7,617 nt of DNA from Candidatus Woesearchaeota archaeon (GCA_016177315.1 JACOVN010000128.1:1-7617); one strand, 5' to 3'. Shown: positions 1 through 5,456, counted from the first letter of the stretch. Notes: a model not told the origin generated them from the letters alone. Program-made: numbers and translations.

Positions 1-21
1 CCTATTTATTAATCTTTTTAT

Positions 22-46
22 CGAAAATGGGCTAAATCCATTTTCG
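22..46. repeat. Perfect 9-bp inverted repeat upstream of the ATPase gene
   Basis: CGAAAATGG at 22-30 and CCATTTTCG at 38-46 are exact reverse complements around a 7-nt spacer (gctaaat), with a possible T-G extension at 21/47. It lies about 45 nt upstream of the ATPase start codon and is followed by AT-rich DNA. It could be a regulator-binding palindrome or the terminator hairpin of a gene left of the window. The sequence alone does not decide, and no regulator is encoded nearby. Confidence 0.6.
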
Positions 47-47
47 G

Positions 48-77
48 AAATATTTTGTCCCTCAGGTAAAAATATTT
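48..77 (+). promoter_or_regulatory. Probable AT-rich promoter of the ATPase gene
   Basis: Two TATA-like stretches, aaatatttt at 48-56 and taaaaatattta at 67-78, precede the ATG at 92. No purine-rich Shine-Dalgarno sequence is visible, so the transcript is probably leaderless or has a very short leader. The first box would place transcription start near 78. The second is a little too close to the ATG for the usual archaeal spacing of about 25 nt. Assignment is by composition and position only. Confidence 0.4.
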
Positions 78-91
78 ATGCCAGAGAAACG

Positions 92-2377
92 ATGAATGGG
101 AAAAAAGGGGTATTTGACATAGAGGTGGTAAGGGAAGGAGATGAGGTTATCCTCCACGTTAACGCAGAGCACTCTACCATCCCCCCTTCTATTGAGGATT
201 CTCCCCTCATCATGGGAAAGACTGTGGAACAATTGGCAGAGATTAGGAATGCCACGAAGATTGTCTTCTACCAGAAGCGAGATTATGAGTACGATTACGA
301 CCAAACCAAACTGTTGCGGGAGATTGCTGAACTGTACAACCGACTCTTGAAACAGAAAGACCTTTTCAGCTATCAGGCTCTAAGTCAAGGGGGGAAGTGT
401 GAGAAGTACTGTAATGCTTGGTACATGGAATTGCAAAGCATCATCTTCCGGTTCTTGAAAGGAGACCCCTTGGGAGCGTATGTGGAGCTCAAGAGAATCC
501 AAAGGGCAGAGAGAATTCGATTGCAGAAATTAGCAGAGCCCCAATACGAAAACTGCGTTAAGCATTACCTCTCTCTGCTGGAATACTTACTCCAGTCCCT
601 GGAGAAAACCAAATTAATCCAAATTGCCATGCCCCACCTGCCGGGGTACAAGGTTGGAAACCGGGATGTCTATCGGGAAATTTTCCACCCCATTATCAAG
701 CCTGACTTCATGTTCACGAAATTGATGGCCAACTACCCGCCGGAAGGAGAGGAAATTGACAACTACACTACCGGGGAGAATACAGAAGTGACCGTGTTCA
801 AATTCCCGGATGATGTCTTTTATCTCTACCACATCATGCCACCGGAATTCAAATTGTCGGAAGATCAGTATGAAATCCTCGACATGGCAAGGAGGATTAT
901 GGCAGAGCATAAGCCAACCAGGGAGGAATTTGTCAATCCCAAGAGAATGAGGGAAGTATTCTACAATGTTGGTCATGATTTGATTGAGGAACTTACCAAC
1001 TACCGGAATTTGCAGTTCAAGAGCAAGGAGATTGTGGAACTGGCAAAAATTCTGGTTCGATATACTGTTGGTTTTGGGTTGATTGAGGTTTTATTGCAAG
1101 ACGAGAAGATTCAGGATATTTCCGTGAACAGTCCCCTGGGAAGAGTGCCTCTCTTTGTGGTGCACGGGGATTTCTTCGATTGCAAGACAAACATCATTCC
1201 CATGCGGGGCGAGGCAGAATCATGGGCAACCAAGCTGAGGATGATTTCTGGCAGGCCCTTGGACGAAGCCAACCCTATTTTGGATACAGAATTGGAACTG
1301 CCTGGCGCAAATTCAAGAATTGCCGTCATTGCCCCTCCCCTGAGTCCTTCTGGTTTGGCATTTTCCTTCCGGAGGCACAGGGACAGGCCATGGACACTCC
1401 CCCTCTTCATGAAGTACAAAATGCTTAATTCCTTGGCTGCAGGCATTATCTCTTTCCTGGTGGACGGAACGAGAACGGTGTTGATTGCCGGAACGAGAAG
1501 CAGCGGAAAAACCTCCTTTTTGTCGAGCATTTTAGTGGAGATTATGCGGAGGTACAGGATGATTACCATTGAGGATACCTTGGAATTGCCTGTCAGCGCC
1601 CTGCGGGATTTGGGCTATAACATCCAGAGCATGAAAGTCGCTTCTGCCTTAGTGAAAGGCTCTTCCGAAGTCTCCGCCTCGGATGGCATTCGTTCCACCT
1701 TACGATTGGGAGATTCCGCCTTAATCATTGGCGAGGTAAGGAGCACAGAGGCAAAATCTCTGTACGAGGCAATGCGAGTAGGTGCAGCAGCCAATGTCGT
1801 TGCAGGAACCATTCATGGCGACTCTCCCTATGGGGTCTTTGATAGAGTGGTGAATGACATTGGAGTGCCAAAAACGAGTTTCAAGGCAACGGATGTGGTT
1901 ATTGTCGCTAACCCCATTCGCGCAGCGGATGGCATTCATAAGAATAGGAGGATTACGCAGATAACCGAAGTGAGGAAGCACTGGGTGGACGACCCCCTCG
2001 TGGAAGGAGGCTTCGTGGATTTGATGAAGTACGATGCAGCTCAGGATGATCTGCTCGCAAGCCCAGACCTGATCCATGGGGAGAGTGAAGTTCTCAAGGC
2101 CATTGCAGCCAATGTAAAGGAATTTGCTGGCAACTGGGACGCGATGTGGCAGAATATAGAATTACGGGCAAGAATCAAGCAAACGCAGATGGAGTATGCC
2201 AATAAAGTGAACAATATGGAACTGCTGGAAGCCCCCTTCACCATGCAGTGCAACGATATCTTCCACTTGCTTTCTGATAAGGTCAGCCAAGAAGTGGGGT
2301 ATTTAGATCCCAAGCGGATTTTCTTTGAGTGGGAGGAGTGGCTGAAGAGGGAAGTGAAGAAGCGAAGCCCGACATGA
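92..2377 (+). CDS. Type II/IV secretion (pilus/archaellum-type) ATPase, GspE/FlaI family
   Basis: This cytoplasmic hexameric motor ATPase powers assembly of a pilus-like filament or secretion through a partner membrane platform. Seen in the 761-aa product: a variable N-terminal region (about 1-250); the family N1 domain with the conserved DISVNSP stretch near 342-348; and the C-terminal ATPase core with Walker A GTRSSGKT (467-474), Asp box TIEDTLELP (about 492-500), Walker B LIIGEVR (544-550, catalytic Glu548) and His box GTIHGD (572-577, His575). All catalytic motifs are intact. It is longer than archaellum FlaI (about 550 aa), the excess being N-terminal. The ATG at 92 is chosen because an ATG at 78 is out of frame and stops within five codons. 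The T2SSF platform gene downstream is the expected partner. Whether the machine is a pilus, an archaellum-like motor or a secretion system cannot be told without the pilins. Confidence 0.93.
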   Translation: MNGKKGVFDIEVVREGDEVILHVNAEHSTIPPSIEDSPLIMGKTVEQLAEIRNATKIVFYQKRDYEYDYDQTKLLREIAELYNRLLKQKDLFSYQALSQGGKCEKYCNAWYMELQSIIFRFLKGDPLGAYVELKRIQRAERIRLQKLAEPQYENCVKHYLSLLEYLLQSLEKTKLIQIAMPHLPGYKVGNRDVYREIFHPIIKPDFMFTKLMANYPPEGEEIDNYTTGENTEVTVFKFPDDVFYLYHIMPPEFKLSEDQYEILDMARRIMAEHKPTREEFVNPKRMREVFYNVGHDLIEELTNYRNLQFKSKEIVELAKILVRYTVGFGLIEVLLQDEKIQDISVNSPLGRVPLFVVHGDFFDCKTNIIPMRGEAESWATKLRMISGRPLDEANPILDTELELPGANSRIAVIAPPLSPSGLAFSFRRHRDRPWTLPLFMKYKMLNSLAAGIISFLVDGTRTVLIAGTRSSGKTSFLSSILVEIMRRYRMITIEDTLELPVSALRDLGYNIQSMKVASALVKGSSEVSASDGIRSTLRLGDSALIIGEVRSTEAKSLYEAMRVGAAANVVAGTIHGDSPYGVFDRVVNDIGVPKTSFKATDVVIVANPIRAADGIHKNRRITQITEVRKHWVDDPLVEGGFVDLMKYDAAQDDLLASPDLIHGESEVLKAIAANVKEFAGNWDAMWQNIELRARIKQTQMEYANKVNNMELLEAPFTMQCNDIFHLLSDKVSQEVGYLDPKRIFFEWEEWLKREVKKRSPT

Positions 2378-2405
2378 CTCTTTTCCTTATGCATGCTCCG
2401 TAATC

Positions 2406-2413
2406 TTTATAAA
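2406..2413 (+). promoter_or_regulatory. TATA box (TTTATAAA) for the 71-aa gene
   Basis: A near-consensus archaeal TATA box begins about 30 nt after the ATPase stop codon. With the usual spacing of about 25 nt, transcription would start near 2432-2438, leaving a leader of roughly 100 nt before the favoured start codon at 2534. The T-rich stretch between the ATPase stop and this box (cttttcctt) may serve as the ATPase terminator. The small gene therefore appears to be its own unit, possibly continuing into the platform gene. Confidence 0.6.
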
Positions 2414-2500
2414 TGCGTCTTTTCGTTATATCATATACAGAAAACCTTAGGGTAGGAAAGGCGCAGGATGCTCGCGAAAGGCAGATATACCATTTTCTCG

Positions 2501-2514
2501 TTCACCTTGGTGAA
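2501..2514 (+). promoter_or_regulatory. Leader hairpin just before the ribosome binding site
   Basis: TTCACC and GGTGAA form a short perfect stem (most plausibly TTCAC/GTGAA closing a CTTG loop) ending 8 nt before the AGGAGG at 2523. It sits in the untranslated leader if translation starts at 2534, so it could modulate ribosome access. It would be coding if the alternative start at 2468 is used. No known riboswitch fold is recognised. Confidence 0.35.
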
Positions 2515-2522
2515 TCTCCGTC

Positions 2523-2528
2523 AGGAGG
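2523..2528 (+). promoter_or_regulatory. Strong Shine-Dalgarno (AGGAGG) deciding the start at 2534
   Basis: AGGAGG with a 5-nt spacer (agaag) precedes the ATG at 2534. It is the only clear ribosome binding site in the window, and it favours 2534 over the in-frame upstream ATG at 2468. Confidence 0.75.
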
Positions 2529-2533
2529 AGAAG

Positions 2534-2749
2534 ATGATTCTCAAGCGGATTCTCTATGGCTACAGGACAGAAAAGATGGTAAAGGGGAAGCGCTACCAGA
2601 GCGAGCAGCAGGGTGTCGTGGAGGAGCGGAAAGGCACAAGCCTTGGAAAAGGAGCTGTCCTGATTCCTGCTGCATACGCCAATGTGCTGAGGGGCATTTT
2701 CCGGAAGCATAAGGTGCAATACCATACCATCGAGGTGATGAAGGCATGA
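2534..2749 (+). CDS. Small basic protein (71 aa), function unknown
   Basis: I do not recognise the family. The 71-aa product is rich in Lys and Arg, with an N-terminal ILKRILYGYRTEK stretch, a central KGKRYQSEQQG segment, a glycine/alanine turn (LGKGAVLIPAAYA) and a C-terminal stretch of mixed charge (FRKHKVQYHTIEV). It has no membrane segment or signal peptide and looks like a compact alpha/beta fold. The ATG at 2534 is preferred because of the AGGAGG at 2523. An in-frame ATG at 2468 would give 93 aa, but the added 22 residues look less protein-like and overlap the leader hairpin. It lies between the pilus ATPase and the platform gene, so a role in that machine is possible but unproven. A competing frame at 2413-2712 gives a low-complexity, non-protein-like translation. 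Confidence 0.7.
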   Translation: MILKRILYGYRTEKMVKGKRYQSEQQGVVEERKGTSLGKGAVLIPAAYANVLRGIFRKHKVQYHTIEVMKA

Positions 2750-2760
2750 TTCTTGATATC

Positions 2761-2820
2761 ATATTCCGAATTGCAGAACAGGAACAAGAGAACAATAAAT
2801 TCGTAGTATTATATTCCGAA
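2761..2820 (+). repeat. 10-bp direct repeat ATATTCCGAA, 50 bp apart, in the platform-gene promoter
   Basis: The identical decamer ATATTCCGAA occurs at 2761-2770 and 2811-2820, the second copy ending one base before the ATG at 2822. Similar AT-rich bases precede both (gatatc and tagtatt). The 50-bp period is close to five helical turns, which would put both copies on the same DNA face if they bind a regulator. It may also be a small local duplication. Confidence 0.6.
2791..2799 (+). promoter_or_regulatory. TATA-like box for a leaderless platform-gene transcript
   Basis: An ataaatt element lies within 2791-2799, roughly 24-30 nt upstream of the ATG at 2822, the right distance for transcription to start at or next to the start codon. 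No Shine-Dalgarno sequence is present, which agrees with a leaderless mRNA. Confidence 0.5.
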
Positions 2821-2821
2821 C

Positions 2822-5104
2822 ATGGCACTGTTTAAGAAAAAGAAAAAAGGAGAGGAAGGGCAGGTCGAGGAAACGCCTGCAACAGCCAGGAAGAGAGAGA
2901 TAGAGGATTTGATGCAGCGCTACAAGGAGAAGCTGAAGGAGGAGCTGGAGACGACTTCTCCTATTGCAACAGAAATCGAGTTGAAGCCCATTCCCTCTAT
3001 CGAGTACCAGCAGTTCAAGTCTGCGTATCTACCAAAGCGACTGAATTGGTATGAAAAGGGTTGCAGCCTGGCTGAACGGATTCTCCGGATAACACCCGAC
3101 CAGAAGAAAACTGCTGGCTACGAGGAAGCCATCGATATCAGCCACCTCGAAATCACTCCTGCAGGCGCAGTAAGCTTTGCCATTATCTTCCCTGTCCTGT
3201 TCATGGTCCTGGGAAGCTTGGTCAGCTTCTTCCTGCTCCAGTCCAATTTCTTCCTGGCCTTCTTCCTCATCATCGGTTTATCCCTGATTCTTCCGCTAGC
3301 CAAGCTTCCTTTCTTCATTGCGAATGGCTGGAGAATGAAGGCATCCAACCAGATGGTATTGTGCATTTTCTATTTGGTAACGTATATGCGGCATACCTCC
3401 AATTTAGAGCGGGCAGTGGAATTTGCCTCCACGCATTTAACTCCCCCGCTAAGCCTGGATCTGAAAAAGGTGCTGTGGAATGTCGAGACAGGAAGGTATG
3501 ATACTATTAAGGAAAGTTTGGATATGTACCTCAACACGTGGAGGAGGTGGAATCTGGAATTCATCGAAGCAATGCACCTCATTGAAAGTTCTCTGTATGA
3601 GCCTTCTGAAGAGAGCAGAATTGGCCTATTGGACAAATCCCTGAACGTGATTCTGGAGGAGACCTATGAGAAAATGCTCCACTATGCCCAGAACTTGAAG
3701 GGCCCTATTACCATGTTGCACATGCTGGGCATTATCCTCCCCATCCTCGGCTTAGTCATACTTCCCTTGGTCGTGAGCTTCATGTGCGGCGTGCAATGGT
3801 ACCATTTGGCTGCCCTCTACAACATCGCCTTGCCCGTTGGCTTGTACTATCTCGGAAAGAGCATTCTCTCGAAGCGACCAACAGGATATGGAGATACGGA
3901 CATTGCTGAGCAAAATCCGGAATTGAAGAAGTACCGGAATTTTATCATCCATCTTGGAAAAGCAGAGATCAAAGTCAAGCCATTGTTCATTGCACTCTTC
4001 GTTGGCTGCTCCTTGGTGCTGTTCGGTTTCCTCCCCATCCTGCTCCATTGGTTCAATCCAGGCTGGGACATGATCCTTACCACGGAGAATGATGTGAAGA
4101 CGATTTACTCCTACACAGATCAGGATGCTAGCTATTACTTCTTAGAGTACAAGGAATCGAAAGGCTGTCCGCCTGGTGAGGGGAATGTGGGAACGATTCT
4201 GGGACCTTATGGTTTAGGTGCAACACTCTTCAGCCTGCTGGTAATCTTAGGTGCAGCGGCCGGGATTGGATTGTATTGCAAGCTGAAATCCCAGAATGTC
4301 ATTAAGATCAGGGCAAGGGCAAAACAGCTAGAACAGGAATTTGCCTCTGCATTGTTCCAATTAGGCAACAGGCTTGGAGATGGCTTGCCAGCAGAAATTG
4401 CCTTTGGCAGGGTTGCAGAGGTGATGGAAGGCACCATGTCAGGGAATTTCTTCAACATTGTTTCCTCCAATATTTCGAGGCTCGGCATGAGTGTCGAACA
4501 AGCTATCTTTGATCCCCAGCATGGAGCCATTGTCTATTACCCCTCTCCGGTTATTGATAGCTCGATGAAAGTGTTAGTGGAGAGCGCCAAGAAAGGACCG
4601 AGGATTGCTGCTCAGGCCTTGCTGAATGTTTCCCGATACATCAAGGAAATCCATCGGGTAGACGAGCGATTAAAAGATTTGATGTCGGACATCATTTCTT
4701 CTTTGCAGAGCCAGATCAAGTTCTTGACACCTGCCATAGCAGGCATCGTGATTGGCCTAACTTCCATGATCACCACTATTCTTGGAAAGCTGAGCGGTCA
4801 ATTAGCGAGGTTGGAAAGTCCGCAAGCAGGAGCAGGCCTAGCAGATGTCACTTCTTTATTTAGTGATGGTATCCCTGCCTATTTCTTCCAGATTGTGGTT
4901 GGAATTTATGTGGTGCAGATTGTCTATATTATGACCATTTTGGTGAATGGCATTGAGAATGGAGAGGATAAACTGAATGAGCGATTCTTATTGGGAGTGA
5001 ATACCCTCAAGAGCAGCTTCATTTATGTACTCATTGCCATGGTAGTGATTATGCTGTTCAACATCATTGCAGCCAGCATTCTGGGGACGATTGGGGGGTT
5101 TTAG
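2822..5104 (+). CDS. T2SSF-type membrane platform protein (FlaJ/TadC/PilC-like), double domain
   Basis: This is the inner-membrane platform on which the cognate ATPase acts to build or retract a pilus-like filament or drive secretion. The 760-aa product starts with a lysine-rich cytosolic tail (FKKKKKG) and a charged, helix-prone region (20-45). About nine membrane segments follow, near 117-138, 143-165, 297-320, 327-345, 386-406, 464-485, 632-655, 686-708 and 731-753. Two cytosolic helical blocks (about 172-295 and 490-630) sit between membrane pairs, the duplicated T2SSF architecture. Parallel landmarks are LERAVEFASTHL near 195-206 and DGLPAEIAFGRV near 520-531. An extracytoplasmic loop of about 55 residues (407-462), rich in Tyr and Asp with Cys449, lies in the middle. 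The ATPase gene upstream is the likely partner. At 760 aa it is longer than archaellum FlaJ (about 550-600). The ATG at 2822 lacks a Shine-Dalgarno sequence. Confidence 0.88.
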   Translation: MALFKKKKKGEEGQVEETPATARKREIEDLMQRYKEKLKEELETTSPIATEIELKPIPSIEYQQFKSAYLPKRLNWYEKGCSLAERILRITPDQKKTAGYEEAIDISHLEITPAGAVSFAIIFPVLFMVLGSLVSFFLLQSNFFLAFFLIIGLSLILPLAKLPFFIANGWRMKASNQMVLCIFYLVTYMRHTSNLERAVEFASTHLTPPLSLDLKKVLWNVETGRYDTIKESLDMYLNTWRRWNLEFIEAMHLIESSLYEPSEESRIGLLDKSLNVILEETYEKMLHYAQNLKGPITMLHMLGIILPILGLVILPLVVSFMCGVQWYHLAALYNIALPVGLYYLGKSILSKRPTGYGDTDIAEQNPELKKYRNFIIHLGKAEIKVKPLFIALFVGCSLVLFGFLPILLHWFNPGWDMILTTENDVKTIYSYTDQDASYYFLEYKESKGCPPGEGNVGTILGPYGLGATLFSLLVILGAAAGIGLYCKLKSQNVIKIRARAKQLEQEFASALFQLGNRLGDGLPAEIAFGRVAEVMEGTMSGNFFNIVSSNISRLGMSVEQAIFDPQHGAIVYYPSPVIDSSMKVLVESAKKGPRIAAQALLNVSRYIKEIHRVDERLKDLMSDIISSLQSQIKFLTPAIAGIVIGLTSMITTILGKLSGQLARLESPQAGAGLADVTSLFSDGIPAYFFQIVVGIYVVQIVYIMTILVNGIENGEDKLNERFLLGVNTLKSSFIYVLIAMVVIMLFNIIAASILGTIGGF

Positions 5105-5145
5105 AGAGAAAACAATGAATAAAATCTTGTGTCATGGTAAATAAT

Positions 5146-5199
5146 AAAATGATATCGCATTGTGGTACTGGAGCGAAGCGAAAGTACCACGATCATTTT
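5146..5199. repeat. Nested inverted repeat between convergent transcription units
   Basis: The inner arms GTGGTACT (5162-5169) and AGTACCAC (5183-5190) pair perfectly around a 13-nt purine-rich loop. The outer arms AAAATGAT (5146-5153) and ATCATTTT (5192-5199) also pair perfectly, leaving eight unpaired bases on the left and one on the right. It lies 42 nt after the platform-gene stop and 25 nt past the tRNA 3' end. The position suggests a bidirectional terminator or mRNA 3'-end stabiliser. A small repeated element is the alternative. Confidence 0.6.
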
Positions 5200-5207
5200 G
5201 ATTAAAC

Positions 5208-5213
5208 TTTTTT
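5208..5213 (+). terminator. T6 run, probable terminator of the platform gene
   Basis: TTTTTT follows the inverted repeat by 8 nt on the plus strand, about 100 nt after the stop codon. Oligo-T tracts are the usual intrinsic archaeal termination signal. Confidence 0.45.
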
Positions 5214-5218
5214 AAAAA
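5214..5218 (-). terminator. T5 run, probable terminator of the tRNA
   Basis: On the minus strand TTTTT begins 6 nt after the discriminator base A73 of the tRNA, a normal position for an archaeal tRNA terminator. It abuts the plus-strand T6 run, so the two form one back-to-back termination zone. Confidence 0.5.
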
Positions 5219-5237
5219 TTTTATGGGGCAGGGGAGA

Positions 5238-5257
5238 TTTTCCAGGGTCAAGCCCTT
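5238..5257 (-). other. tRNA intron 5, T loop (after position 59), 20 nt
   Basis: The T stem GGGAG/CTCCC encloses 27 nt instead of seven, so 20 nt must be removed to leave TTCAAAT. Exon TTCA (5263-5260) pairs with intron TGGA (5244-5241), including one T-G pair. The inner helix is only GGG/CCC with loop CTTGA, and the bulges are runs of A, so the cut cannot be placed to the base: shifts of one or two positions give the same mature sequence. Position 59/60 is a known non-canonical archaeal tRNA intron site. Confidence 0.82.
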
Positions 5258-5272
5258 TTTGAACTCCCGACA

Positions 5273-5301
5273 TTCCATACCGGAGAGGTTCCTCTCCGAT
5301 T
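5273..5301 (-). other. tRNA intron 4, variable loop (after position 44), 29 nt
   Basis: The BHB motif is canonical. Exon CCGT (5307-5304, positions 39-42) pairs with intron ATGG (5278-5275), including one G-T pair. The 5' bulge is GGA (5303-5301, cut after GG) and the 3' bulge is AAT (5274-5272, cut after AA). The inner helix is nine pairs, ATCGGAGAG (5300-5292) with CTCTCCGGT (5287-5279), closed by a GAAC loop. Removal leaves a normal five-base variable loop, GTGTC. Confidence 0.88.
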
Positions 5302-5308
5302 CCACGGT

Positions 5309-5328
5309 TCCGGGGAGCTCCTGGCTCA
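5309..5328 (-). other. tRNA intron 3, canonical position 37/38, 20 nt
   Basis: This is the usual archaeal intron site, directly 3' of the anticodon. The intron holds a GAGC (5327-5324) / GCTC (5318-5315) hairpin with loop CAGGA. Pairing of exon CTG (positions 32-34) with intron CGG (5312-5310) gives only a three-pair central helix with one T-G pair, so the BHB is relaxed. The cut could shift by one base: loop CTGAAGA if the intron is 5328-5309, CTGAAGT if it is 5327-5308. The 20-nt length is fixed by the seven-base loop. Confidence 0.8.
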
Positions 5329-5338
5329 CTTCAGCCGT

Positions 5339-5360
5339 CTGAGCTGCATTGTTCATGCAA
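5339..5360 (-). other. tRNA intron 2, anticodon stem (after position 27), 22 nt
   Basis: The BHB motif is canonical. Exon GAGC (5366-5363, positions 22-25) pairs with intron GCTC (5344-5341). The 5' bulge is ACT (5362-5360, cut after AC) and the 3' bulge is AGA (5340-5338, cut after AG). The inner helix is TGCAT/ATGCA (5359-5355 and 5349-5345) with loop GAACA. Removal creates the CACGG strand that pairs fully with CCGTG. The intron GCTC copies the 5' D-stem strand, so the BHB and the D arm compete for the same exon bases. Confidence 0.9.
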
Positions 5361-5384
5361 GTGCTCTCCCAGGTTGAGCTACTG

Positions 5385-5414
5385 TTATGGTCTTAGAGCA
5401 TTTCTCTCTAAAAT
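5385..5414 (-). other. tRNA intron 1, acceptor stem (after position 4), 30 nt
   Basis: The BHB motif is canonical. ATGG (5420-5417: two leader bases plus G1 and G2) pairs with intron CCAT (5390-5387). The 5' bulge is GGA (5416-5414, cut after GG) and the 3' bulge is AAC (5386-5384, cut after AA). The inner helix TTTTAGAG (5413-5406) pairs with CTCTAAGA (5398-5391), including one T-G pair. Removal joins GGGG to CAG, and the result pairs 7/7 with the 3' acceptor strand. Without removal only three of seven acceptor pairs form. Confidence 0.9.
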
Positions 5415-5456
5415 CCCCATTGTGCTCAGCCGTATTCGGTGGATTGGAGAACAAGC

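Larger units (their letters stand above)
5224..5418 (-). tRNA. tRNA-Phe(GAA) interrupted by five introns
   Basis: Removing five segments from this 195-nt stretch leaves a 74-nt tRNA. Exons, 5' to 3': 5418-5415, 5384-5361, 5338-5329, 5308-5302, 5272-5258, 5237-5224. Mature parts: acceptor GGGGCAG pairing 7/7 with CTGCCCC; T8 A9; D stem GCTC/GAGC with loop AACCTGGGA; A26; anticodon stem CACGG pairing 5/5 with CCGTG; loop CTGAAG plus A (or T), anticodon GAA at 5332-5330; variable loop GTGTC; T stem GGGAG pairing 5/5 with CTCCC; T loop TTCAAAT; discriminator A73, as in tRNA-Phe; no encoded CCA. T8, A14, G18, G19, A21, T33, T54, T55, C56 and A58 are all present. The acceptor, anticodon and T arms close only after splicing, so the match is hard to explain by chance. 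A TATA box lies about 42 nt upstream and a T5 run follows. Confidence 0.93.

Noticed and set aside
78..95. Five-codon upstream frame (MPEKR) whose TGA overlaps the ATPase ATG
   Set aside because: It could couple translation through ATGA, but it is too short and the transcript start is unknown. Chance is the simpler explanation.
1111..1569. A 152-codon antisense frame inside the ATPase gene
   Set aside because: It lies opposite the conserved ATPase core, including Walker A. It has no start signal and no recognisable family.
2413..2712. A 99-codon plus-strand frame overlapping the 71-aa gene
   Set aside because: The translation is rich in Gly, Arg, Cys and Ser without hydrophobic pattern, and it lacks the AGGAGG spacing of the start at 2534. 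It is a shadow frame.
5132..5356. A 74-codon minus-strand open frame overlapping the tRNA locus
   Set aside because: It runs through tRNA exons and introns and the intergenic hairpin and has no protein-like composition. The tRNA explains the sequence far better.
5350..5362. CTTGCAT read as an alanine (TGC) anticodon loop, or ATGAACA as a GAA loop, in the uninterrupted tRNA
   Set aside because: Neither reading gives a closed anticodon stem, and the acceptor has G3-C70 instead of the alanine-specific G-U pair. These bases belong to intron 2.
5224..5418. Reading the locus as a tRNA pseudogene, a permuted tRNA or a trans-spliced half
   Set aside because: All six exons are in normal order on one strand and every stem is fully complementary after splicing, with three exact BHB motifs. 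Decay or permutation would not produce this.
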